A stretch of 64,000 bases of DNA from NCBI RefSeq assembly GCF_023100945.1, contig NZ_CP064689.1:496001-560000 (forward strand). Direction: 5' to 3'. Origin of the DNA: Bradyrhizobium sp. 200. GTDB taxonomy: Bacteria > Pseudomonadota > Alphaproteobacteria > Rhizobiales > Xanthobacteraceae. A program made the position numbers and the translations under genes. Position 1 is the stretch's first letter. Each line of letters begins with the position of its first letter. Under the pieces are notes generated by a model that made no database searches, was not told the origin of the DNA, and saw nothing but the letters and a program-made list of their open reading frames with translations. Positions 1 through 7,463 of the stretch are shown here, one piece after another.

Positions 1-552
1 CGGGATCCGCTCGAACAGATGCTCGTAATGCAGGACCAGTCCGGTATCGTCGACCACCAGATCCGCTTCAAAGCCGAACGACAGCCCAAGATCGACGTAG
101 CGTACCCGCCCGGGGCCTTGCCGGTCGTAGCGTTGGCGCGACCGCGCCACCGTCAGCGCTGGCCCATCGATGAAGGCGGTATCAAGCGGCAGGCTTTCTC
201 CTGCGCCAAGGGGCGTCCTGCGGATCGGGAAGGTGTTGCAGAATGGCGTGATCGACAAGTCCGGCTCCTCGGCGCCTTCGAGGTCCGGCCGCAGCACGCC
301 GTCGACCCGCCAGCCCGTTCCGGCGCGTTCCAGACGCAGGAGACCATGGCCTTGCGAGTTCCAGCGCTCCACGGTGACGGTCAGCGCGTGCCATTCGGGA
401 TCGAGCCGCCAGCGGTGGTCGATGCGATAGCCGCCGGCTTCGAGGCAGATCGTGGTGGCGGTGGCCGTGACCTGGTCAGGCTTGATTGCTAATTCCAGGC
501 GTTCGAGGCCCTCGATATCGGTCCGGCGCCAAAACAGGACGGATGTGCTCAT
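1..552 (-). CDS. Putative glycolipid-binding domain protein, partial (C-terminus outside window)
   Basis: The reverse strand is open for 184 codons from an ATG at 552 to the window edge, with no stop, so the C-terminus is missing. A GGAGA ribosome site lies just upstream of the ATG. The N-terminus MSTSVLFWRRTDIEGLERLE and the internal FCNTFPIRR stretch look like the putative glycolipid-binding family (PF06475), whose members are around 180-200 residues, so little is probably lost. There is no signal peptide or membrane segment. The biochemical role of the family is unproven. A 20-bp palindrome about 70 bases upstream may control it. Confidence 0.65.
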   Translation of the reverse strand, partial: MSTSVLFWRRTDIEGLERLELAIKPDQVTATATTICLEAGGYRIDHRWRLDPEWHALTVTVERWNSQGHGLLRLERAGTGWRVDGVLRPDLEGAEEPDLSITPFCNTFPIRRTPLGAGESLPLDTAFIDGPALTVARSRQRYDRQGPGRVRYVDLGLSFGFEADLVVDDTGLVLHYEHLFERIP

Positions 553-622
553 GGCAAGTCTCCTTCCTTTCCCTAGCCTTTATCCTACGGGGGCAAGGAT
601 CATACGTTACGCCGCCGCGGAT

Positions 623-642
623 CGAACACGCACACGTGTTCG
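623..642. promoter_or_regulatory. Perfect 20-bp palindrome, probable repressor operator
   Basis: CGAACACG and CGTGTTCG form a perfect 8-bp inverted repeat around CACA. It lies 70 bases upstream of the reverse-strand glycolipid-binding gene, next to a possible -10 (TATGAT on the reverse strand, 599-604), so a bound protein would cover the -35 area. The arms do not match the TetR operators at 1381-1432, so a different regulator is likely. Confidence 0.45.
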
Positions 643-711
643 AAGACTTTCTATGAAGTGCATGTTCGAGTCGTGCCAGGATCGCCACTCTTTCGATGGC
701 CCAGAATCCAA

Positions 712-1359
712 TTACGGCTGACCCGAACCCGGCTCCGGATAGATTTGCAGGAACGCCGTCGTTGTGTCCCGCGCCCGTTGCGCGATTTCGCCGGCGCTTG
801 GGCGATCGGCCACCTGAAGCAGCAGGCCGGTCATCAGGTCGCCCCAGAGCAAGCCTAAAAATTTTTCGGTCATCGCGTCGGGATCGCCAACGAGAAGCCC
901 GGCTGAGTTGGCGTTCGCCATGATCGTTCGCAATGCATCGCGCGTGGGCCTGCGCGCGATCGTCTCAAGCGCTTGCGCGACTTTTGGGGCGTGCACAGCT
1001 TCGGATATTGCCAGGCGGAACACCGCGACGACGACCGGATCGGTCGTTTCCGTCAGAAGCCTTGTTCCAAACGCGGTCAGCACTTCGGTCAGGATTTTCC
1101 TGTCGCGCAGTTCGGGGAGATCGGCCGGGGCTTTCAACCGCTGGGCGCGCTCGGTGATGCAGGCGACGAGCATCGCTTCCTTGTTGCCGAACAGCGCGTA
1201 GAGCTCCCGTTTCGAAACGCGCGCGCGCGTCGCAATCTCCAGCGTGCTGGTCTGCGCATAGCCGCCCTCCATGAACGCTGAAAGGGCCGCGCCGAGGATC
1301 CGCTTCCGGGCCTCGGTCCCGCCGGTTTCCTCCTCGCGCGCCTTCATCCTTGGACTCAT
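712..1359 (-). CDS. TetR/AcrR family transcriptional regulator
   Basis: This is a 215-residue repressor-type protein. The N-terminal helix-turn-helix runs over about residues 37-64, with TSTLEIATRARVSKREL followed by YALFGNKEAML, the usual TetR fold. The C-terminal part (FRLAISEAV and later GLLWGDLMTGLLLQ) resembles the C-terminal ligand domain of AcrR-like members. The start MSPRMK was preferred because longer versions would read into the operators at 1381-1432. It is divergent from the epoxide hydrolase/MATE operon, and the two matched operators between them suggest it represses both itself and that operon. The ligand is unknown. Confidence 0.85.
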   Translation of the reverse strand: MSPRMKAREEETGGTEARKRILGAALSAFMEGGYAQTSTLEIATRARVSKRELYALFGNKEAMLVACITERAQRLKAPADLPELRDRKILTEVLTAFGTRLLTETTDPVVVAVFRLAISEAVHAPKVAQALETIARRPTRDALRTIMANANSAGLLVGDPDAMTEKFLGLLWGDLMTGLLLQVADRPSAGEIAQRARDTTTAFLQIYPEPGSGQP

Positions 1360-1375
1360 CGCCGCATTTTTCCGC

Positions 1376-1432
1376 TTGACTTGGTACTGATTGGTACCAT
1401 ATTTCGATTTGGTTGGTACCAGATCGTACCAA
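1376..1432. promoter_or_regulatory. Divergent promoter region with two matching 20-bp TetR-type operators
   Basis: TTGGTACCAGATCGTACCAA at 1413-1432 is a perfect 7-bp inverted repeat with a 6-base spacer. A second copy at 1381-1400 (TTGGTAC-N6-GTACCAT) matches at 13 of 14 arm positions and has the same spacer. The copies start 32 bases apart, close to three helical turns. The first copy fills the space between a possible -35 (TTGACT, 1376-1381) and a weak -10 (ATATTT, 1399-1404) facing the hydrolase. This is typical TetR operator geometry. Confidence 0.75.
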
Positions 1433-1462
1433 AATGAACTCCGATGTAAAGGACGGGCGATC

Positions 1463-2578
1463 ATGAACAGACGTCAGCTACTGGCTGCAGCACTGGCGCC
1501 GCTCGCGTTGCGCGTCACGCCTGACGCGCTTTCATCAAAGGCATTGGCGGCAACTTCGGAGCGAGATGGAAAGATGAGCAAGACAACGCAACGCATCATC
1601 GAAAGCAACGGGATCCGCATCAACATCGCCGAGCAGGGCGAGGGGCCGCTGGTGCTGCTGGTGCACGGTTTTCCTGAGTCCTGGTTCTCGTGGCGGCATC
1701 AGATCGATGCGCTTGCCGCCGCCGGCTTCCGTGTTGTCGCCCCCGATATGCGCGGCTACGGCAAGAGTGACGCGCCGCAGGCGATCGAGCGGTACACGAT
1801 CCTGCATCTCGTCGGCGACATGGTCGGCATTCTCGATGCGTTGGAGGCAGCGACCGCGGTCATCGTCGGTCATGACTGGGGCGCCAGCGTCGCCTGGCAG
1901 GCGGCGCTCATGCGGCCCGACCGCTTCAGCGCGATCGCCGCGCTCAGCGTGCCGTTCCGGCCGCGCGGCAAGGCGCCGCCGACCAGCCTGATGCCTCGCA
2001 CCGAGAATGCGCAATTCTATCAGCTCTATTTCCAGGAGCCGGGGCCGGCAGAGGCGGAACTGGGGCGCGATCCGCGTGCGACCATTCGCAACATGCTGTT
2101 CGGGGCGTCCGGCGACGGCGTGGCCGCAGCGCGCACGGCGGTCGCCGCCGGCGGGCCCGCACCTAACCTCGGCATGGTGCCGAAGGGCGGCGGATTTCTG
2201 CAGGGACCCGGCGCACCCAAGACGCTGCCGTCCTGGCTAGCGGAAAGCGACATCGACTTTTACGGCGAGGAATTCAAGCGCAGCGGCTTCCGCGGCGCGC
2301 TCAATTACTACCGCAACATCGACCGCAACTGGGAAATCACGGGCGCGATGGCCGGCATGCAGGTGTCTGTACCGGCACTCTACATCGCGGGCGATCGCGA
2401 CTTCGTGGTCTCCTTTCCCGGCACGGACCAGTTGCTCGCCAACATGAAGACCCTCGTTCCCGGCTTGCGCAAGATCCAGATGCTTCCCGGCTGCGGTCAC
2501 TGGACCCAGCAGGAGCGGCCGAACGAGGTTAGCGCCGCGCTCGTCGAATTCATTCGAACCCTGCCGAGCCGCTCATGA
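1463..2578 (+). CDS. Alpha/beta hydrolase, epoxide hydrolase type, with exported N-terminus
   Basis: The 371-residue product has the epoxide-hydrolase form of the alpha/beta fold. HGFPE (68-72) gives the oxyanion loop, GHDWG carries nucleophile Asp138, and a late CGHWTQQ carries His346. Asp rather than Ser as nucleophile separates it from esterases. Residues 1-30 (MNRRQLLAAALAPLALR) look like an export signal that is Tat-like but without a clean twin-arginine motif. A cytosolic start at MSKTTQ (1574) is possible. It would open epoxides to diols (EC 3.3.2.10 class). Its stop overlaps the MATE start (ATGA), and it lies behind the TetR operators, so it is probably induced by the regulator's ligand. 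Confidence 0.8.
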   Translation: MNRRQLLAAALAPLALRVTPDALSSKALAATSERDGKMSKTTQRIIESNGIRINIAEQGEGPLVLLVHGFPESWFSWRHQIDALAAAGFRVVAPDMRGYGKSDAPQAIERYTILHLVGDMVGILDALEAATAVIVGHDWGASVAWQAALMRPDRFSAIAALSVPFRPRGKAPPTSLMPRTENAQFYQLYFQEPGPAEAELGRDPRATIRNMLFGASGDGVAAARTAVAAGGPAPNLGMVPKGGGFLQGPGAPKTLPSWLAESDIDFYGEEFKRSGFRGALNYYRNIDRNWEITGAMAGMQVSVPALYIAGDRDFVVSFPGTDQLLANMKTLVPGLRKIQMLPGCGHWTQQERPNEVSAALVEFIRTLPSRS

Positions 2579-3984
2579 CAACGCTGACATCCGACCCATC
2601 CTCGTCGCCGGGAAGTCAAGCGGTGAAGGTCAAACAGGCGGCGATGCTCGACGGCCCGATCCTGCCGACGCTCCTGAAGCTCGCTTTGCCGACCGTCGTG
2701 GTGCTGGTCGTGCAAACGCTTGTCGGGGTGGCGGAGACCTATTTCGTCAGCTTCCTGGGAACGGAGGCTCTTGCCGGGGTCAGCCTGGTGTTTCCCATCT
2801 TCATGCTGATGCAGATGATGTCGAACGGCGGCATCGGCGGCGGCGTCGCATCGTCGATCGCGCGTGCGATGGGGGCAGGCAGAGTGGCAGAGGCCGAAGC
2901 GCTTGCACTGAACGCCCTGGTTCTTGCCATTGTCTTCGGGGTGATCTTTGCAGGAGTTGAATGGCTGTTTGGCGAGACCGTCTACCGGTTGCTTGGCGGT
3001 CAGGCGGGGGCGCTCGGCGCAGCCCTCGAATATGGCCACGTCATCTTTTTCGGAGCGGTCTTTGTCTGGATCGTCAGCCTCCTGGCGGCGGCGCTTCGCG
3101 GTGCAGGCAGCCCGGTCGTGCCGGCGGCCGTCACGCTGCTGGGCGTGTTCGTGCTGCTTCCGCTTTCGCCGGCGCTGATTTTCGGCTGGGGCCCTTTTCC
3201 CCGGCTGGGCGTGGCAGGAGCCGGGGTCGCTGTTGTCGTCTATTATCTCGTCGGTGGGATCGTGCTGATCGTCTACATGCGTTCCGCCAGCGCCTCGTTG
3301 CGCCTGCCGTTCGACGCAAGGCTCATCGCGTGGCGGCGGCTCGGTGATATCCTTCGCGTCGGCGGATTGTCGGCCATCGGCACCATCCAATCCAATCTGA
3401 CTGTCGTCCTGGTCACGGGCGCAGTGGGACTGTTCGGCACCGACGCCATCGCAGGCTACGGAATCGCTTCGCGTCTTGATTACATCCAGATCCCGCTGCT
3501 GTTCGCGCTTGGCAGTGCGGCGCTCACCATGGTGGGGATAAATGTCGGGGCCGGTCAGGTCAGGAGGGTAGAACGCATCGCGTGGGTTGCGGCGCTTTTC
3601 GCGGCCGGCGCCACCGAAATCCTCGGACTGTTCGTGGCACTGTTTCCCCATGCCTGGCTGACGCTGTTCAGTACCGATGCCGAGGTTCTCGCCGCCGGCT
3701 CGATCTATTTCCGCAACGTGGCGCCTTTCTACGGAATATCAGGTCTTGGGATGCTGCTGTATTTCGCAGGCCAGGGGGCAGGTCGCGTGATGTGGCCGGT
3801 TCTTGGCGGAACGGCTCGGCTGTTGATCGCGGCCGGAATCGGCTGGATCATTGTCGTCCATCTTGGCGGAGGATTGCGGGAGCTCTTCATGGCAGGTGCC
3901 GCCGGCTCGATCGTTTCCGCGGCCATTGTCGCAGGCGCGCTTTGGTTTCGCGGTTGGGGCCCGGCAGGCCATGTTTCGAAATAG
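2575..3984 (+). CDS. MATE family efflux transporter
   Basis: This is a 469-residue protein with about twelve hydrophobic segments and the internal two-fold repeat of NorM/DinF-like MATE carriers. The first repeat starts with ILPTLLKLALPTVVVLVVQT and SFLGTEALAGVSL. The second starts near LRVGGLSAIGTIQSNL. MATE proteins export cationic or amphipathic compounds in exchange for H+ or Na+. It is translationally coupled to the epoxide hydrolase through ATGA, which suggests a detoxification operon that hydrolyses an epoxide and exports the product or a related toxin. Substrate unknown. Confidence 0.88.
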   Translation: MTTLTSDPSSSPGSQAVKVKQAAMLDGPILPTLLKLALPTVVVLVVQTLVGVAETYFVSFLGTEALAGVSLVFPIFMLMQMMSNGGIGGGVASSIARAMGAGRVAEAEALALNALVLAIVFGVIFAGVEWLFGETVYRLLGGQAGALGAALEYGHVIFFGAVFVWIVSLLAAALRGAGSPVVPAAVTLLGVFVLLPLSPALIFGWGPFPRLGVAGAGVAVVVYYLVGGIVLIVYMRSASASLRLPFDARLIAWRRLGDILRVGGLSAIGTIQSNLTVVLVTGAVGLFGTDAIAGYGIASRLDYIQIPLLFALGSAALTMVGINVGAGQVRRVERIAWVAALFAAGATEILGLFVALFPHAWLTLFSTDAEVLAAGSIYFRNVAPFYGISGLGMLLYFAGQGAGRVMWPVLGGTARLLIAAGIGWIIVVHLGGGLRELFMAGAAGSIVSAAIVAGALWFRGWGPAGHVSK

Positions 3985-4050
3985 CTCTGGCATGAGACGG
4001 CTTCGCTTGCAGCCGCTCGCGAGCCCGCTGTCTGGCCGGACGGGATGCGT

Positions 4051-5013
4051 TTATGCACCCTTTTGCAGCAGCCCCTTGAACTCCGCCCGCGCGCGTTGCG
4101 CTTCGTGTTTGGCGGTCTCGGAGGACTCGCCGAGGCCGAAATAGCCGTGGATGAGGCCGAGGCCGTCGTAATAGCTGGTCGGAACGCCGGCTGCCTTTAA
4201 CGCGTCGGCGTAGGCCTTGCCCTCGTCGCGGAGCGGATCGAACCAGGCGGTCGCGACGATCGCGGGTGCCAGCCCTGCGAGATTTTTGGCGCGCAGCGGT
4301 GATACGCGCCAGTCGGCGCCGTGGGTCTTGTCGGCGAGGTAGTGGCCGCAAAACCATTCCATGGTGGCGCGGGTCAGAAAATAGCCTTCCGCGTTCTCGC
4401 TGCGCGAGGGAAAGCGCGCGTTCTCTTTGGCGTCCGCGAAATTTCCGGCGACGTCGGTGACGGGATAGACCAGCAATTGCGCCGCCAGCTTGATGCCGGC
4501 GTCGCGGCAGGCGATCGCGGCAGCGGCCGCCAGATTGCCGCCGGCGCTGTCGCCGGCGACGCCGACGCGCGCCTCGTCGCCGCCGAATTCGGCGATGCGG
4601 GCGATGATATCCTTCGTCGCGGCCAAGGCATCCTCGAAGGTGCCGGGAAACCGTACCTCGGGCGGGCGGCGATAATCGACGGATACGACGACCGCGCCGG
4701 TCTCGATCGCAAGCCAGCGCGCCTGCCGGTCATGGGTGTCGAGATCGCCCGCCACCCAGCCGCCGCCGTGAAAGAACACCACCGTCGGCGACTTCTCGCT
4801 CAAGTTCCGGTAGGCGCGCGCGTTGAGGAATCCGGCGGCGCCTTTCACCTTGATATCTTCCGCGCTCATCACCGGCGGCGGCGGAACCGCCGCGCGCGAG
4901 GCCGCCAGCGCGCGCAGCGCCTCGCGCGCGCTCTGCGGCGTCATCGTCGCGGCATCGCGCAGCGGCAGCAGCGGAATGATCTGGGCGACGACGGGATCGA
5001 GCGGCGGAATCAT
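4051..5013 (-). CDS. Alpha/beta hydrolase, hormone-sensitive-lipase-like esterase
   Basis: This 320-residue protein has the HSL/family IV esterase signatures: HGGGW (82-86) for the oxyanion hole and GDSAGG with nucleophile Ser156. The acid and base are likely in WFDPLRDEG and LIHGYFGL near the C-terminus. There is no signal peptide, so it is cytosolic. It lies downstream of the Baeyer-Villiger monooxygenase on the same strand, about 500 bases away with a small gene on the other strand between them. That pairing suits hydrolysis of the ester or lactone the monooxygenase would make. The link is inferred from position only. Confidence 0.85.
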   Translation of the reverse strand: MIPPLDPVVAQIIPLLPLRDAATMTPQSAREALRALAASRAAVPPPPVMSAEDIKVKGAAGFLNARAYRNLSEKSPTVVFFHGGGWVAGDLDTHDRQARWLAIETGAVVVSVDYRRPPEVRFPGTFEDALAATKDIIARIAEFGGDEARVGVAGDSAGGNLAAAAAIACRDAGIKLAAQLLVYPVTDVAGNFADAKENARFPSRSENAEGYFLTRATMEWFCGHYLADKTHGADWRVSPLRAKNLAGLAPAIVATAWFDPLRDEGKAYADALKAAGVPTSYYDGLGLIHGYFGLGESSETAKHEAQRARAEFKGLLQKGA

Positions 5014-5253
5014 GGAGGTGCCTCATTGCGGGACAGGGCGGCAGCATAAGTAACGGGCGCGGCTGCCGCAATCGCGGCATTTTGCAGGGCAGACCGGCCG
5101 ATTTCCTTCAGTTGATAATGAGTCCTGCAAGCAGATGCGTGGGCCACGCGTCGACGGAATCGTGCTCCGTTTACTTCTCGTTATCCGTAAACAGGCGTGC
5201 GCGGGGAACGGCTCGGCGCGCCGCTCATTACTCCTTACCGGAGGAGTGGTGCG

Positions 5254-5496
5254 ATGAAACAATCTGCCGCATTGGATCGGGCGCTCGACGAAATGCTGGT
5301 GCAACTCGGCGGGATGGTGCTGCGGCTGTCCAGCCCGCAGGTGACGCGAACGCCCGAAGAGCGGCACGCGCTGGCGTGCTCGGTCAACCAATATTCGGTG
5401 TGTGCGGCGCGCTCGGGCGATCCGCGCGTGCACCAGCTCAAGGTCGAGCTGGAAGAGACGATCAAGCCGCAGTTGCGGCTGGTCGCCAGCCGGTAA
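5254..5496 (+). CDS. Small hypothetical protein
   Basis: This is an 80-residue soluble protein beginning MKQSAALDRALDEMLVQLGG. The start is chosen because GGAGG lies eleven bases upstream of the ATG; an upstream in-frame start lacks such a site. No membrane segment, signal or known motif is visible. The sequence is rich in Leu, Arg and Ala and likely helical. It sits alone between two reverse-strand enzyme genes. Codon use matches its neighbours, which supports a real gene, but the function is unknown. Confidence 0.6.
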   Translation: MKQSAALDRALDEMLVQLGGMVLRLSSPQVTRTPEERHALACSVNQYSVCAARSGDPRVHQLKVELEETIKPQLRLVASR

Positions 5497-5510
5497 CGAG
5501 ACCAAAAACT

Positions 5511-7259
5511 TCACACCACAGGCACACGCCGTGCCGCGACTGCGGCGGGCGATATCACCTCGATGTCGAGCGGTACGCGCCATCGTTCGGTGAGCCGCAC
5601 GCGCGGCGCTTCGTTGCCGATATCGGCGCCTTCCATCACGAAGCCCTCGAAGCCATTGGTCATGACCTCGTTGCACTTCTGAACGTAGATCGGGAAGCCG
5701 CCGATATAGGGCATGAAGACGCGCGGGCGTCCGGGGATATTGGCGCCGACGTACCACGAGCTGCAGGTCGAGCGCAGCGAGATCTTCGACACCTCGTTGA
5801 CATGCTCGACCCACTCATCCTCGTATGCCTGCACCGGTTCGACGGTCGCCGCACCAATGTCGCGCATATGCGCCATGCAGTCCGTCATCCAGTCGACATG
5901 CTGCTCGATCGCCTGGATCATGCTCGCCAGCACCGACGGACTGCCGGGTCCTGTGATGGTGAAGAGATTGGGGAAGCCCACTGTGGCCACGCCGAGATAG
6001 GCGCGGGGGCCGGCCCGCCATTTCTCCGCCAGAGTCCTGCCGTTGCGGCCCGTGATCGCAATCCTGTCGAACGATCCCGTCATCGCCGCAAAGCCGGTCG
6101 CGCAGACGATGGCATCGAGCGGATATTCCGTGCCGTTCACTTCGATGCCATCAGCCGTGAAGCGCTCGATCGGTGTCTTCGACACATCCACCAGCTTCAC
6201 ATGAGGCAAATTGTAGGTCTCGAAATATCCGGTATCGACGCACAGGCGCTTGCAGCCGAACACGTTATGGGGGCACAGCAGCTCGGCGGTGGCCGGATCC
6301 TTGACGATGGAACGGATCTTGTCGCGCGCGAATTCGGCGATGGTGTCGTTGGCAGCCTTCTCGAACAGCAGATCGCCAAAGGCACCCAGGAAAGGCAGTC
6401 CACCGCGTTGCCAGGCTTCTTCATATTGCCGCGCGCGCTCCTCCGGCGCGGCTTCGAGCGCGGGCTTCATGTTGAACGGAAAATAGAAGCCCGTCGGCCG
6501 GGCACGGGCTTTGGCGCGCAGGGCCGGGTAGTCGGCCTTGATCGCGGTGCGGTGCTCCGGCGTCAACTTCGTGTTCCAGGCCGGCACGGAGTAGGTCGCG
6601 GTGCGCTGAAAGATCGTCAGCGCGGAGGCTTGCTCGGCGATGATCGGGATCGACTGGATCGCCGACGAACCGGTGCCGATGACGCCAACGCGAAGTCCGG
6701 TGAAATCCACCCCTTCATGCGGCCATTCGCCGGTGTGATAGATCGGGCCCTGAAAATCCTCGCGGCCTTTGAAGGGAACATGGTTGGCCGCGGAGAGACA
6801 TCCGACGGCCATGATGCAGAATTTGGCCGATACCTTGTCGCCGCGATCGGTCTCGATGCGCCAGCATTTTCCGGTCTCGTCGAAGGTCGCTGCCGTGACG
6901 CGCGTGTCGAACAGGATGTGCCGGCACAGGTCGAAGCGGTCGGCGACATGGTTGGCGTAAGCCAGAATCTCCGGTTGCGGTGCGTATTTTTCCGACCAGT
7001 CCCATTGCTGGTCCAGCTCCTCGGAGAACGAGAAGGAATATTGCATGCTTTCGACGTCGCATCGCGCGCCGGGATAGCGGTTCCAGTACCAGGTGCCGCC
7101 GACGCCCCCGCCAGCCTCATACACCCGCGCATTGAAGCCGAGTTCGCGAAGGCGATGCAGCATGTACATCCCGGCGAAGCCGGCGCCGACAATGACGGCG
7201 TCAAAGGCCGCGCCGGTTTCCGGCGCACGTTGCGGCTGGTCTTGCGTCGCAGGCGGCAT
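5511..7259 (-). CDS. Baeyer-Villiger-type flavin monooxygenase
   Basis: The 582-residue protein has the two Rossmann motifs of class B flavin monooxygenases: GAGFAG (25-30) for FAD and GTGSSA (195-200) for NADPH. Between them is FQGPIYHTGEWP (169-180), which fits the Baeyer-Villiger fingerprint FxGxxxHTxxW. Such enzymes insert oxygen next to a ketone to give an ester or lactone. The length matches the cyclohexanone/phenylacetone monooxygenase class. The downstream esterase on the same strand is a plausible next step. The natural ketone is unknown. There is no regulator adjacent. Confidence 0.88.
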   Translation of the reverse strand: MPPATQDQPQRAPETGAAFDAVIVGAGFAGMYMLHRLRELGFNARVYEAGGGVGGTWYWNRYPGARCDVESMQYSFSFSEELDQQWDWSEKYAPQPEILAYANHVADRFDLCRHILFDTRVTAATFDETGKCWRIETDRGDKVSAKFCIMAVGCLSAANHVPFKGREDFQGPIYHTGEWPHEGVDFTGLRVGVIGTGSSAIQSIPIIAEQASALTIFQRTATYSVPAWNTKLTPEHRTAIKADYPALRAKARARPTGFYFPFNMKPALEAAPEERARQYEEAWQRGGLPFLGAFGDLLFEKAANDTIAEFARDKIRSIVKDPATAELLCPHNVFGCKRLCVDTGYFETYNLPHVKLVDVSKTPIERFTADGIEVNGTEYPLDAIVCATGFAAMTGSFDRIAITGRNGRTLAEKWRAGPRAYLGVATVGFPNLFTITGPGSPSVLASMIQAIEQHVDWMTDCMAHMRDIGAATVEPVQAYEDEWVEHVNEVSKISLRSTCSSWYVGANIPGRPRVFMPYIGGFPIYVQKCNEVMTNGFEGFVMEGADIGNEAPRVRLTERWRVPLDIEVISPAAVAARRVPVV

Positions 7260-7463
7260 GCGGGTTTCCCTGAATGAACCGTTTCCAGTCGCGCACCCGC
7301 GCCGCTCATATTGCCGGCGGCGCTTTCATTTGCGCGCGATCATGCCTGCTAGAACAGCGCAAAGCGTACTGGCGGTCAATTGCGCCGGCCCCGTCCCGGC
7401 CCCGCGGTTACGCGGGACAGTCATGCACGCGGGGCGCCGTGATCGCCGCCCTGCGGAAAATCC

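Noticed and set aside
2497..3651. Reverse frame of 384 codons antisense to the MATE gene
   Set aside because: Low-complexity charged sequence, no family resemblance; the forward frame has the MATE repeats.
5082..7277. Very long forward open frame (731 codons) antisense to the Baeyer-Villiger monooxygenase
   Set aside because: It mirrors the monooxygenase codons, has an Arg/Asp/His-rich composition with no motif, and lacks a ribosome site. High GC makes such antisense frames common.
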